DNA from: Paramacrobiotus metropolitanus
Lineage: Eukaryota > Tardigrada > Eutardigrada > Parachela > Macrobiotidae
Direction: 5' to 3'
NCBI RefSeq assembly: GCF_019649055.1
Contig: NW_026570287.1
Coordinates: forward strand, 186,001-250,000
DNA: 64,000 bases
The position numbers were made by a program, and so were the translations under genes. Of this stretch, positions 63,311-64,000 are shown one piece after another; within the stretch, counting starts at the first letter, position 1, and the number at the start of each line of letters is the position of its first letter. The notes beneath the pieces are model-generated. The model had not been told where the DNA came from and searched no databases. It saw only the letters and a list, made by a program, of their open reading frames with translations.

Positions 63311-64000
<690 letters not shown>

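Overview
This window is animal nuclear DNA. Genes are split by many GT-AG introns (often 60-100 bases, some of several kilobases). Introns and intergenic DNA are A+T-rich, and exons are clearly richer in G+C. All the recognisable genes are metazoan families. The compact introns and the expanded receptor guanylyl cyclases fit an ecdysozoan, and a tardigrade is my best guess, but nothing in the window proves the species. Every gene model here was spliced by hand from reading frame, splice sites, phase and family resemblance.

Layout. (1) Bases 1-111 are the acidic tail of a plus-strand gene that starts outside the window. (2) 570-21256, minus strand: a 13-exon homologue of the p140Cap/SRCIN1 and KIAA1217 (sickle tail) adaptor family. 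Its 8.4 kb first intron holds a likely alternative first exon and, on the other strand, a candidate gene for a small secreted cysteine-rich protein. (3) 23084-29520, minus: a 17-exon oxysterol-binding-protein-related protein (ORP3/6/7 type; PH domain plus sterol/lipid-binding domain). (4) 30290-31645, plus: syntaxin-5, divergent from the ORP gene across about 770 bases. (5) 32420-35306, minus: a coiled-coil LRRFIP1/2 homologue, convergent with syntaxin-5. (6) 37406-61516, plus: three tandem receptor-type guanylyl cyclase genes, each about 7 kb and 22-23 exons. (7) 63311-64000, plus: the start of an ABCC/MRP1-type ABC transporter, cut by the window end.

The three cyclases are the most striking feature. 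All have a signal peptide, an ANF-receptor-like ectodomain, one membrane span, a degenerate kinase-homology domain, a signalling helix and a class III cyclase domain that keeps its metal-binding and guanine-selecting residues. Intron positions and phases match almost exactly along the whole length, so the array arose by tandem duplication. The middle and third copies each carry one intron the others lack. The middle copy also has an exon that keeps frame only if an upstream splice acceptor is used. The remaining genes have housekeeping or cytoskeletal roles (Golgi SNARE, lipid transfer at membrane contacts, Src/cortactin-type scaffold) and show no obvious functional link to the cyclase array.

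No tRNA, rRNA, CRISPR array or transposon with coding capacity was recognised. Notable non-coding structures are a perfect 46-base palindrome in the last intron of the third cyclase, a 23-base perfect inverted repeat with a telomere-like loop near 9.3 kb, a 24-base palindrome near 16.1 kb and several short tandem repeats.
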